Notes under the pieces: generated by a model
The model's database searches: none
The model's input: the letters and a program-made list of their open reading frames with translations, nothing else
What the model was told of the DNA's origin: nothing
Shown here: positions 1 to 9,765 of the stretch, one piece after another
Layout of the letters: every line of letters begins with the position of its first letter
How positions within the stretch are numbered: position 1 is the first letter of the stretch
From: Siphonodentalium dalli
Taxonomy: Eukaryota > Mollusca > Scaphopoda > Gadilida > Siphonodentaliidae
Direction of reading: 5' to 3'
Assembly: GCA_032622095.1 (NCBI GenBank)
Contig: CP136065.1
Span: 209,166,151 to 209,230,150 of the forward strand
DNA length: 64,000 bases
Made by a program: the position numbers and the translations under genes

Positions 1-265
1 CTTTATAAACTTCACTGAGTCATCTTTGTCATGTATTGAGTTTGATATCTTTTGTTAACAGTTTATAAATCATGTATGTCTCATGTTTGTTATTTTAATT
101 TATGTGTTTATTATCATTAAATAAAGTTGCATTCCTTAAAAAGATTCTTACCTCAATGTTTTTATGTTCACTTTATAAACTCCACTGAGTCATCTTTGTC
201 ATGTATTGAATTTGATATCTTTTGTTAACAGTTTATAAATTATGTATGTCTCGTGTTCGTTATTA
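1..265. repeat. 170-bp tandem repeat at window edge
   Basis: The block beginning ctttataaac is repeated at 171 with the same following motifs (cactgagtcatctttgtcatg, then gtttataaat) and only scattered changes, giving a period of 170 bp. About one and a half units are visible. The array may extend to the left of the window. A period near 170 bp is typical of animal satellite monomers, but two units do not establish a satellite. Confidence 0.8.
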
Positions 266-787
266 TATTATATACACTTTATAGTGTGTTTTCAGAACGA
301 AAAAAAATTGAATAAAATCAACAAATTTGTAAATTTAAAAACAATTCAAACGTTGTTGTATTCCATGTCCCAGCCCGGACATATACACCAAATTTCAATA
401 ATATTCATTGAGAAACAACGGACCAAACGCTATATAACACCCGTATACATCTTTTATTCCGAATCGGACTCGGGTACATGTTATAGTAGGTACCGAATTG
501 ACACACGTCGACTGGGCGAGTTGGCCATGGGGCGATTAGGCCGATTCCGGCACATTCTATAATTTACCGTATGTATCCGTTTACGCGTAGTTTACTTTAG
601 AAAGTTCCGCAATTAATACCGTAAATAGAGCGACCTTATTTGACAGAGAATGCCTCTGTTATTGATTATCAAGTTGCTGTACATTAAAAACGACAAATTC
701 ACATGCTCGTTCAAGCGCAGTAGTCTATTTTCCACAAATACTAAATAACGCTAACCTACTGCCGAATGTTTGACACGACAACTGTTA
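266..787. other. No recognised feature
   Basis: AT-rich sequence with one 106-codon open frame that starts inside the tandem repeat and shows no recognisable domain. I see no repeat, RNA gene or coding signal that I can support. Confidence 0.5.
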
Positions 788-905
788 ACATATTTGGGCT
801 GAATTCATCTGACGCGGTATTATTCCTCAAAATAAACAACAAAACCATCGTTACTTGGAAATGTAGTTTGGGCTAACATTTACATAAATCCTCCAGATCA
901 ATTAT
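788..905 (+). repeat. Dispersed repeat B, copy 1 (partial)
   Basis: The stretch with atttgggctgaattcat, gcggtattattcct and gtagtttgggctaacattta recurs almost unchanged at about 31,415-31,540 (same strand) and 53,260-53,360 (opposite strand). Here only the end portion is present and it abuts the LINE remnant that follows. The family is interspersed; its class is unknown. Confidence 0.75.
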
Positions 906-914
906 CCGACACAC

Positions 915-1235
915 ACGTCAGATGAAAAAGTCACATGAAGTAACCGGCCAAATTGGCCGAAATGAAAATCTATTATTAGAAACAATCGACGCCGAGAAAG
1001 CATTTGATGTTGTATGTCACAGAAGTCTACTTAGAAAACTATTCAATGATGAGATTCACAGTGACCTATGGCTACTTGTAAACTTCCTACACCATGAGGC
1101 AAATGGGGAGGAGCATATTCCACAGAGATACTACTCCACCAACGCATAAGGCAAGTTATTAAATTATCAGTAATGCTATATACGAGATATAATAATGACA
1201 TGCTAAATCAACTAAGTAACAATGAATCTGGGTTA
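915..1235 (+). pseudogene. LINE ORF2 remnant, RT part 1
   Basis: Degenerate reverse transcriptase of a non-LTR retrotransposon. The frame at 922-1149 contains TIDAEKAFDVVCHRSLLRKL, which is the RT motif A region (first catalytic Asp inside D-A-x-K-A-F-D). A second frame (about 1150-1235) reads IRQVIKLSVMLYTRYNNDML, matching the LINE stretch normally written QGG-x-LSP-x-LY-x-x-YINDLL, with the G-G lost. The copy is 5'-truncated, frameshifted and interrupted at about 1236 by a (GTCC)n element; it resumes at about 1969 and again at 7245. Clade is not certain; the C-terminal zinc finger and motif spacing fit jockey/CR1-like elements. Confidence 0.8.
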
Positions 1236-1968
1236 TTATGCCCCCGACTTGAAGTCGGCGGGTATATAGTCGACGTCTCCGTCCGTCCGTCCGTCCGTAC
1301 AAACATTTTGCATTATTGTTCAGCAACCGCTGGGCAGATTTAGCTGATATTTGGTATGGTGATAGAGCAGTATGGGAAACAGCTACATGCATAGCGCGGG
1401 TTTCGTCCACCATTTTCACCAGAGTTATGGCCAGTTCTTGACTTAGAAAATTCAATTTTGTCCGTCCGTACAAACATTATGCATTATTGTTCAGCAACCG
1501 CTGAGCAGATTTAGCTGATATTTGGTATAGTGATAGAGCAGCATGGGAGAACAGCTACATGCATAGCGCGGGTTTCGTCCGCCCATTTTCACCAGAGTTA
1601 TGGCCCTTTTTTTACTTAGAAAATTAAAATTTTCTCTTGTTTTTTGGGGATTTCCAGATGATAGCGTGAGCTTTGGTGGTACGATTGAAATCCCGTATTT
1701 TTGTGGATCACTTATATGAAAATACATGTCAAGTGCGAATTTGGGTATGATCTGATGATTTTTGCCAGAGTTATGGCCCTTTTTTCAACTTTTGTTTTTG
1801 GGTTTCCGGATCGTTTGTTTTGTGGTTTTTAGTCAACATTTCTGTACGAACTTCTTTTGGAATGGTCATATAGACCTCCTCGGATATCCGCAGTTTCGTC
1901 CATGCTTAATCCAAATTGCTACGGTTGGGGGCAAATGCCACGCGACAGCGTACCTCTTGTTAGTTGGC
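1236..1968 (+). mobile_element. (GTCC)n element with tandem core and terminal hairpin
   Basis: Inserted in the LINE between the residues SGL and VGTINI. It opens with TTATGCCCCCG and a short perfect hairpin (CCGACTT/AAGTCGG), followed by a (GTCC)n tract at 1281-1298. Two tandem ~178-bp units follow (starting about 1302 and 1479, both with cattattgttcagcaaccgc and ending in ccagagttatggcc), then a third partial unit. A short GTTA at both junctions may be the target duplication. The layout (hairpin, microsatellite, ~160-180 bp core repeats) resembles tandem-repeat-bearing non-autonomous elements known from bivalves, such as pearl/Helitron-like elements; that link is inference. Confidence 0.65.
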
Positions 1969-2611
1969 ACAATTAATATAACTGCCCCACATGCGCAGAT
2001 AATGTAGTCATTCTATCAAAAACAGTCGCTGATTTATAACACTCACAACCATCGTATGCAACAACTCAAAGATCGATTTGCAGTGAACGCAACAAAATGC
2101 GAAATAGTGCATATGAAAACAACTGCCAAAAAAGTGCAATGAAATTAGGCATCTCCTAGGGCGGACAGCAGTTAAACTTAAAGACACCACCAGCCACCTA
2201 GGTCTATAGCGTAACCCAATGAATACCCTAGATATCCCAAAACGAATCACAATGGGCCCACGAACCTGATGGGAACATGAATTATTACACGGTACAAATG
2301 GAATATCACCGGCAATTGCCTAACAGATGTGCAGTACATTTGTCGTTCCTTGAATGCCCCATGGTATAACATTTCACATATTAGGAAACAGACAGAAGAA
2401 CTCGAGCGTCAACGTAAAACCACGAAGGAAAGACAGAGTCTATCAACACGCACATAAAATGCTGCTACATATGCACTTGTCGGATATATACCCACCCACG
2501 ACACTTTTGATCTAAAAACTACAACATTCTATATAAATATCGCCCAAACACGCAACTCTGCAGACCGAGAGATTGCAATGACGCAACGTGTTATGAAAAA
2601 TGACAATAACC
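1969..2611 (+). pseudogene. LINE ORF2 remnant, RT part 2
   Basis: Continuation of the LINE after the (GTCC)n insert. The frame reads VGTINITAP, then after a frameshift PTCADNVVILSKTVADL. This is the RT motif C region, with ADN where active enzymes have ADD, so the second catalytic Asp pair is damaged. Further on, FAVNATKCEIVHM corresponds to the usual N-x-x-K-C-E stretch. The final stretch before 2611 (TRNSADREIAMTQRVM, then KNDNNHS) is open and runs straight into the Transib-like insertion. The same frame resumes at 7245 with WFDQVREIL. Confidence 0.75.
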
Positions 2612-2616
2612 ATAGC

Positions 2617-3064
2617 CACAGTGGATCAACGGACACGAACCAAAACCGGAAGTCGTAGATTTCGAGGTGGAGAAATATCTGTCGACAAATATTTGTTGAC
2701 ATTTTTTGACGGTTTTTTGGGAAAATAAACGCTTGGATAGCATATCTGACCAACTGAAGGTGAGTGAATATTTCTTCGCTAATGTTCGGACACCGACGAT
2801 CAATTTAAGTAAGTTGTCATTGTTCGATCGCGGAAAAAAAGTCATTTAATCATCGCCGCGAGACGATTTCTTCCCCAAAATATCCCAGAAAATCATACTT
2901 TTCACATTCATCGCAGACAGCTGTCGCAACAACCTATATACGGTCGAAATGCCTGTTTTCCCCCCACAAATGCATATTTTGAGTATTTTCACGGACTGTC
3001 TCAAAATTCCAAATTTCATCTTTTGATGCAGGTACCCACCTCGAAAATACTGTCCGGTTAGTCC
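2617..3064 (+). repeat. Left terminal inverted repeat of Transib-like element
   Basis: Starts with heptamer-like CACAGTG (2617-2623). A nonamer-like ACCAAAACC (2639-2647) follows after a 15-bp spacer; the vertebrate RSS nonamer is ACAAAAACC with a 12- or 23-bp spacer. Inside is a splice-donor-like AAGGTGAGT (about 2757-2765) and, before the inner border, a TTTTGATGCAG acceptor-like string. The inner border is near 3064, after tgtccggtta-gtcc, where the two repeats stop matching. Confidence 0.85.
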
Positions 3065-3716
3065 TGCACATCCCGGAATTTAGTTGCAATCCACCAGACC
3101 CGGCGGACAGTTTTTGTTGTTCAATCAAGAGCCGAAATGGATTAGTTGGTTGGCTGCCTTTCGTTAACAGTGGCACGTTTTTGGGCAACTGCTTTTCTGT
3201 TGCAACTATATATAGTATACTGATCAAGTTTAGTTACCGAGTACAGTTTGCAATTTGTTCTCATATATTCGTTCAGATCGTGTAAGGTCATTAACCAAAG
3301 AATCATTTATGGAAATATTGTTAGAACAAGAATATTACAATGCCCTCCATGTCCAAGGCCGCAGCAACAGGATTGTTTTGATGGTGGGAGGTGTAGATGT
3401 ATTTTCCAATAGTTTGATATTTCAGCCAGTATATAGCGTGAAATTTGATACTTAAAAAACAATTAAAATTCGATTAATTTCAGAAAAAACAAATCGGGAC
3501 CCATGGCTGTTCTTTTTCATTATGGCCACTTTCGTGACCCACCACCCGAGTTTTGATTACGATTGTATAAAGTTTTAACTACAATTTTCGGGTATATATA
3601 CACCCCTTTATTTTTATGTTTTAAACTACAGGCACCCACCCATATTTCGGAGAATTTTCGCTAATATTACATATTATAGCATAGCCATCAAATATGCAGA
3701 TGTTTATTTCCATTTC
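3065..3716. other. Interior of Transib-like element, unrecognised
   Basis: Contains an open frame on the minus strand (2934-3227) that mostly reads through the terminal repeat, and a 66-codon plus-strand frame at 3255-3455. Neither resembles a transposase. No catalytic D-D-E pattern or zinc-finger cluster is visible. Confidence 0.5.
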
Positions 3717-4599
3717 TATGAGAGGCCAAATTCACATTTCATAATTAATTGCAGTTAAGCAATAGCACTTAAGCATAATTATTTGCGATTAAGCGCAATT
3801 CATGGTTATACTGTATGTAACTATGTACCCCTGGTGAATAAATAGGTGTATCTATAACTAAACCTGAACTCATATTGACATATCACCTCCTTGTTTTCAT
3901 TGCTTTGGATAGTTGGGATTGTGAACTAGCCTAAATTATTTATCAAAATGGGTGACTCGCGACAGTATTACCTTCTGTTTTAGTCGAGTCGAGGAACCAA
4001 CCCATCAAAGCTCAAGTGTGATCAGATATCGATTATTGAAGTTTGTTATTTCAATTGATTGCTGCCCAGAAACACGCCGTGAAAAGGGTGGTTTCGGTCA
4101 AAATTGCGGATGAAGATGGATAACTCTAAAACAAGTGGTAATATGGTAAAATTTCGTGATACTTTAGTAATTATACGTCCATATTTTGTTGAACAAAATG
4201 TTTATAAATCACACGTTTTTGGGAAATTTGATACCATAGTTGACAGTGGTCAGCATTATTTTTTGCAGTTAGTCGATTCTGATAACTAAAGCTTATTTTG
4301 AAGAAATATTGTTGTTGTTGTTGTTGTTGTTGTTGTATCTTTATAATATGGGTCTTTCTGATCGGATTGAGGACCTTTAGTTTAAATTAGCCAAATGCAG
4401 ATACACCCGGTCATGCTAGTTAGGCTATATGGGTAGTGACACTTACTCTCAAGCAACTCATAGCGCTTAATCGCAATTAATTGCACTTAAGCGCAATTCA
4501 TTTCAATTATGCGCAAATGCCATATGTGTGCTTCAGCGCGATATGTGGTATATGCGCTTAAGCGCAATTCATTATTAAATGTGAATTTGACCTCCCATA
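3717..4599. mobile_element. MITE with TATG-GAGG termini and TTAAGCGCAATT subterminal repeats
   Basis: Ends TATGAGAGGCCAAATTCACA (3717-3736) and, in reverse complement from 4599, TATGGGAGGTCAAATTCACA; the inverted repeat continues through ATTTcATAATtAATTGC. Variants of TTAAGCGCAATT occur several times next to both ends (3755-3805 and 4460-4575). I see no clear target duplication. The middle (about 3,980-4,290) resembles 29,590-29,850. No coding capacity is apparent. It lies inside the Transib-like element, so it either inserted later or was carried as cargo. Confidence 0.65.
4309..4336. repeat. (GTT)n microsatellite
   Basis: About nine consecutive GTT units inside the TATG MITE. Confidence 0.95.
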
Positions 4600-5284
4600 C
4601 AGTTAATTTTTTGTCTATATATATGAACGAGTAGGGTCTGTCTGCATGTCTTCTGTCCGCTTAAATTTGAATATATACGCGACCATTTGCGTTAAAAACT
4701 TCCCAACCAAATTATCCAGTGTGTGAATCAATGTGGAAACAATTAATTATGGCGCGATTTGAATACAACAGGACAAAAATCACGTGCCTATATATTTACA
4801 AAAGTAATTTGCATCTGGTTCCACATTCAGTTGTACGCTATAGATTGGAATTTTACCCGCTATATACATGTAGGAAACACAACACTTCTACATTAATGGA
4901 CAGCCAAGGTGGGATAAAGAATACAACAACTCGAAAGAACACTGGAGTTTTCCTGATGATGTTTCTATTCTCTATATCAACCGAGAGTACCAATATTTCG
5001 TATAGTATTGTATAGTATAGTATAGTATTGTATAGTATTTTATTATAAATAATTTTTATATTTTTTATTTTCAATAATTTTATTTTCAAACATTCATTCG
5101 GGTGCTGTAAAATCCCATCGGCGATTGCCTCAGCGAAGCCGCAAGCCTTTGCCTCACAGTGGTTACATATATGAAGGCATGCATGCGATCCTCTCGTCAG
5201 TAGCACCTGGAATTATAAAATAATATCGCTTAGTGGACTTGAACTTAAGCTAATATTAGTAACAGATATAGCTGTACGCCCCTC
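4600..5284. other. Unassigned interior sequence with TATAG microsatellite
   Basis: No coding signal. A (TATAG/TATTG)n run lies at 5001-5038 followed by an AT-rich stretch. Confidence 0.5.
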
Positions 5285-6077
5285 CACGCTTATGACCAAT
5301 GTGTAGGTTTTCTACACAAAATGTGTAGCCCTGCTACACAATCATTATTCAATTTTGATCTTAAACATATTTGTGTAGTATATGTGTAGTTTCATATTCG
5401 TACACAAATTGTGTAACAATTTTTACACATAAATGGGTAAATTTTTACACATTTATACACAACTGTGTGTATAAAATCAACACATATCCCTTACACATTT
5501 TGTGTAGGTTCTTACACACACAGTTCGTATACAAGAAATGCAAGCTCAGCAGTCCGACCCGTGGGCATAGTATCAAAGATATATGCAGATTTATATGTCA
5601 AAACTTTCATGGCGCATAGTGGTATGTAGTATTTTGTTCTGTACTGTGAGTTTTTGCTTTGAATGAACAAACCAGGGTCGAGGCGTGACTGCATAATATT
5701 AGTATTATTACAACAATCATAACAAGAGTCTAAGGACAGTAATCGCCATGAAAGTTTTAACAAATCCTCATACACCACCAATACCAAACCCACAAATTGG
5801 AATTCCGAACTTACATCCTTGTCTACGATCGCTGTAGATTGTATTCCAAAAAATATACTCAAACAATATGGCTGTCACGTTGCAGACTATGAAACTGAAT
5901 GCACCACAATGCGCATGCTCTACGTTCTTACACAATTGTGTGTAACAAAATATACACATTATGTGTAGAACGGCACTTGGTCAATGTATTTGTATGCAAA
6001 ACTACACATTGCTATGTGTATTAACCGGGTTTACACATTTGATGTGTAATCGCTTCTACACATTAGTTATAAGAGTG
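5285..6077. mobile_element. CAC-ended MITE with palindromic TACACA/TGTGTA subterminal arrays
   Basis: Left end CACGCTTATGACCAATGTGTAG and right end (reverse complement) CACTCTTATAACTAATGTGTAG form a 22-bp inverted repeat; I quote them only in part: CACgCTTATgAC and CACtCTTATaAC. Between about 5300-5520 and 5930-6065 the short palindrome TACACA-n(2-5)-TGTGTA or its half sites occurs many times, leaving a plain 400-bp centre. Clustered subterminal motifs and CAC termini are known from CACTA/Chapaev (CMC) elements. No clear 3-bp target duplication is visible. No transposase frame. Confidence 0.65.
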
Positions 6078-6790
6078 TCCGACTGTCTGTTTTAGTCCCC
6101 TCCTCATTATTGTTTTAACCATTGCTGAATATTGAAAACAATAATTTTCTAAGTCGAAAAAAGTCATATAACTCCACACAAAAAGGTCTGACATATTTCA
6201 TAATCATATATGTTCACATGTTCCCATGGTACGAAATATATATATGCCAAGCCAAAAAAACAAATGACCGCAAAACTTAGGAATAAAAACTCGGAAAATT
6301 GCATCCACGAAAGGACGAACAAGCTGCTTCCTGTATAACCCCATACACAAGTTGTGGGCCACAACTCGTTGCGAGTGTATAATCAAATATAAAGGGTAAA
6401 AATCGGCACACCGCTGCATTTTTCTGAAAAAAGTTGGATGTAAATAAATTTTTTTTTATGTCGGCCTTCCGAGAGTGATGACAAGTCAGAGTTAACAATA
6501 TGACATACATCAAAAGTTATATGTTTACCAAACATGTACTTCGTAGTTGGATTTCAGTTACAGGTTACAGTTCAGTTATATATATAAGCCACCGCCTGGA
6601 TGTTATGTTGTACCAGGAGACATATACAACATTATGAACACCCAGAACCATTGTGGCCACGCAAAAGTCAAATGAAACGCCCATCATCTGCGGCAAAATT
6701 GCTTTTTCGACCAGAAATTGAAGATGGCAGACCTCAGCAAAATCACGACTAAGCGGACAGATTTTTTACAACTAATGATTAAATTTTTCG
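6078..6790. other. Unassigned interior of Transib-like element
   Basis: Non-coding sequence between the CAC MITE and the right terminal repeat. Overlapping minus-strand open frames of 66-78 codons show no domain. Confidence 0.5.
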
Positions 6791-7239
6791 GGACCAACCG
6801 GACAGTATTTTCGAGGTGGGTACCTGCATCAAAAGATGAAATTTGGAATTTTGGGACAGTCCGTGAAAATACTCAAAATATGTATTTGTGGGGGGAAAAC
6901 AGGCCTTTCGACCGGTATATAGGTTGTTGCGACAGCTGTCTGCGATGAATGTGAAAAGTATGATTTTCTGGGATATTTTGGGGAAGAAATCGTCTCGCGG
7001 CGATGATTAAATGACATTTTTTCCGCGATCGAACAATGACAACTTACTTAAATTGATCGTCGGTGTCCGAACATTAGCGAAGAAATATTCACTCACCTTC
7101 AGTTGGTCAGATGTGCTATCCAAGCGTTTATTTTCCCAAAAAAACCGTCAAAAAATGTCAACAAATATTGTCGACAGATATTTCTCCACCTCGAAATCTA
7201 CGACTTCCGGTTTTGGTTCGTGTCCGTTGATCCACTGTG
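6791..7239 (-). repeat. Right terminal inverted repeat of Transib-like element
   Basis: Reverse complement of 2617-3064, ending CACTGTG at 7233-7239. The heptamer-like and nonamer-like blocks, the AAGGTGAGT string and the inner border are all conserved; differences are isolated substitutions and one-base changes in homopolymers. Confidence 0.85.
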
Positions 7240-7244
7240 ATAGC

Positions 7245-7895
7245 TGGTTTGATCAGGTCAGAGAGATACTTTCAAAACATACTCTTCCCGATCCAATGTA
7301 CATCATAAACATCATCCGCAGTAAGGAAGATACCATCAAATGAAAAGCAATAAGCAAAAAAACAAAACAAAACAATATTGGCATGACATTATTGATAACG
7401 AATCTACCAAGAACACATCTCTATCAATGAGTAGACTGCAAGAAAACACAAGCAGCGAATGCCATCTTGTATGGGAGTTATCACAACTCTCACCACACAA
7501 AGGCTATGATAAAAACATGGCTGATGACAGATTCCTATCTACTCTAAATTAATAGAAAAAAGTTAAAGCAAACATTATCTCTGCCAAAATGCCCACTCTG
7601 TAACCTAACAGATGAGGATATAACGAATTTTATATCACAATGTACGAAAACTGACATTCATCGACAAAGCTACATATACAAAAATCCAAATATGTCTACC
7701 AAACATTATTACGGATACCTTTAATATTGAACAACCGGACACATTAACACCGTTAACAATAGACTGCACATAACTGGAAAACAGGAATGCTACTGACATA
7801 ATGTAGCATCAAATTGAGAAACTGCCAAGATATTTCTTGTTCTCAATCCACGTATACAGAGTAAACACTCTGAAGGCAGAGACCGATAAGCCAAA
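7245..7895 (+). pseudogene. LINE ORF2 remnant, C-terminal part
   Basis: Resumes the LINE frame after the Transib-like insertion with WFDQVREILSKHTLP, a common C-terminal LINE block. Downstream are ECHLVWELS and, after a shift, the C-terminal zinc-finger region CPLCNLTDEDITNFISQC (about 7591-7644), i.e. C-x2-C ... C with the His position of the usual finger replaced. TPLTIDCT near 7750 matches the usual distal block. At least two frameshifts and several stops are present, so the copy is dead. No A-tail or 3' target duplication is evident. Confidence 0.78.
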
Positions 7896-8750
7896 AACAG
7901 GCATAACAATTGCTTGTAATTAGTTTATTTTTCGAAAATACACAACTTTATCAAAACAGCAACAAAAATAAAAATGGATACCTGTACGTATATGCATATA
8001 TACCAAGCTCATTTTATATAAATCTTATGTTTAACCATACGCAAACAAATAATCTTTTAACAACTGTATCCACAGTTTTTATTAACTCACACTTCTATCA
8101 ATAAGATTTACCAGAGTATTTTCACTATTATTATTTTAAGTACACTACATAGTTGGGTGTTTCTTGCCTGAAGGACGGAAATCCAAAAACAAGCAAGCAA
8201 GCTTGCCAAGGTGAAAGTAGGCTTTAACGCAAACCAATCATGCAGAATACAAATTTGCACTACCACAATACAACGGTTACAGGGACACGAGTAACAGGAT
8301 CAACGTCCACAAAGATATCAGCCTGACATTGCAGATATCATCGTGACCATCTCTCCAGGGCAAATAGGCCATTCGCACACAAATCACCACGTGATCTTCA
8401 GGACTTCCGGAAAAATGCGATAACGTAGAAATTCGTTCTTGAATGAAATCTGATCACATATCCGATCCAATGGGACCTCTGTGTGGCATTCACCGGTGGC
8501 AGGGTGGCAATCAGCAGCCGAATGAGAAATTGCAGAAACTGTAAATAACTGCTCATATCTCGCGATTGCTGTGAGGATTTGCATAATTGCAGCGTTTAAT
8601 GTCATGTTTAGCTGACTGATTTCTCGAGAATTCTCGCGAGACTGATGCATACTAATCACGTTAACCGAGAATATTTTTTCGTGATTGCAACGTGGCGTAG
8701 TTTCACTGACACCAACGTCTGTATGCTACCGATTATTAAATGCACCCAGG
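7896..8750. other. No recognised feature
   Basis: Mixed-composition sequence. I see only a short palindrome around ctcgagaattctcgcgag (8622-8640). The 91-codon minus-strand frame at 8384-8659 has no recognisable domain. Confidence 0.5.
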
Positions 8751-8887
8751 ACACTCACAGTGGGTAAATTGTCAAAACATATAAAAGTCTGTAGAACATC
8801 ACCACGAAGAAGAACATGGAGAAAAAAAATACAACTGTGAATACGGTGTTTGGGTCCCAAACAAAAAACAGCCATTTGCGCGACATG

Positions 8888-8953
8888 GAACAGAAAAGAG
8901 CGTTCCGTGGTAGTCTATTCCTGATACGGTAGCAATAAAGAGCGTTTTTCTGA
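8888..8953 (+). repeat. AAAGAGCGTT module, isolated copy
   Basis: Two AAAGAGCGTT boxes separated by a TTCCTGATACGG block. The same order and spacing occur inside four TTAA-MITE copies (12.55, 28.72, 29.29, 61.05 kb) and in the THAP element (62.07 kb). No surrounding MITE ends are recognisable here. Confidence 0.7.
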
Positions 8954-9393
8954 CTTCTGGCGAAAAGTTGAAAACGGCTGAAAAATGGCTGTGACTTTGG
9001 CAAGTGTTTTTCAGAGCATATGAAGGCGATATATCAATAGTTCGATTATTTATCGACCTATCGTATCCGTCGCTCCACATAATGTAGAAAAACAATTTTG
9101 AGGTACGAATGAGCCATGTCCGTTTAACGATGAAAATAAGAAACAAATCGATCTACTTGTGCATGCACTTGTCGATGTTTGACAGACTTATTTTGCGTGA
9201 ATCCATTTCGAAGTCCTTGGGTCCCTTTAAAAATAACGCCACATTTAATGACATCGACAAGGTCATATATAGCTGAAGTTATCACACGTTGTAGATATAA
9301 ACATGTCGTAATCCGGGAGCTGGTAGGGTACATTTTCTCCTTAATGACTGAATTTCACCGCACTCATTTTCTTCCGTATTATGTCCCTCACTG

Positions 9394-9681
9394 TTAAAGG
9401 TACTCAACCCGATTCGATGGTCCCCGTATCATCAGATTCCAACAACAATTTTTTTTTTGAAATGCAGCTTCAGTTATCAGAATCGAGTAATTGCCCAAAA
9501 ATAATGCTAGCCGTACTGTTTACTAGGCCACTTAAAAATTAAAATAATAGATTTCAAACATCAATATCTGATTACTCTGAGCTTTGATAGGTGGGTTCCT
9601 AGACTCGAATCAAATATTTTTTACTCCCGAAGCCCAGGAAATAGTAATTTGCAAATGTTAATTCGGATTGAGTACCTTTAA
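9394..9681. mobile_element. TTAA-flanked MITE, AGGTACTCAA termini
   Basis: TTAA at 9394-9397 and 9678-9681 bracket a 280-bp element with inverted ends AGGTACTCAAcCCGA and AGGTACTCAAtCCGA. A related but one-sided copy starts near 48,474. TTAA target plus AGG termini fits Kolobok-type (or another TTAA-specific) non-autonomous transposons. Confidence 0.75.
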
Positions 9682-9765
9682 GCAATATAGCATGAAAAAG
9701 AGGCCTTGTAGAACCATACAAGATGGCGTCAAAAATGGCCACCGCTTCTCAGACGAGGCACTGTG

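Larger units (their letters stand above)
2612..7244. mobile_element. Transib/RAG-type DNA transposon (non-autonomous) with 5-bp TSD
   Basis: Element 2617-7239 (4,623 bp) flanked by ATAGC at 2612-2616 and 7240-7244. Both termini begin CACAGTGGATCAACGG and the inverted repeats run for about 448 bp with only a few differences, so the insertion is fairly young. A 5-bp target duplication plus a CAC-(A/T)-(A/G)-TG terminus is diagnostic of Transib and RAG-like (ProtoRAG) transposons. CACAGTG equals the consensus heptamer of V(D)J recombination signals. Deleting the element with one ATAGC restores an open LINE frame, which independently fixes the borders. I find no RAG1/Transib transposase frame between the repeats; the interior is non-coding and holds two other elements, so mobilisation in trans is likely. 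Confidence 0.82.

Noticed and set aside
2934-3227. Protein gene conserved with 6,718-6,948 (shared NRTVFSRWVPASKDEIWNF)
   Set aside because: The match is the nucleotide identity of the two Transib-like terminal repeats; no codon pattern supports translation.
5281-6080. CRISPR-like array from repeated TACACATTTTGTGTA strings
   Set aside because: Repeats are short palindromes with irregular spacing in two mirrored clusters, in eukaryotic DNA.
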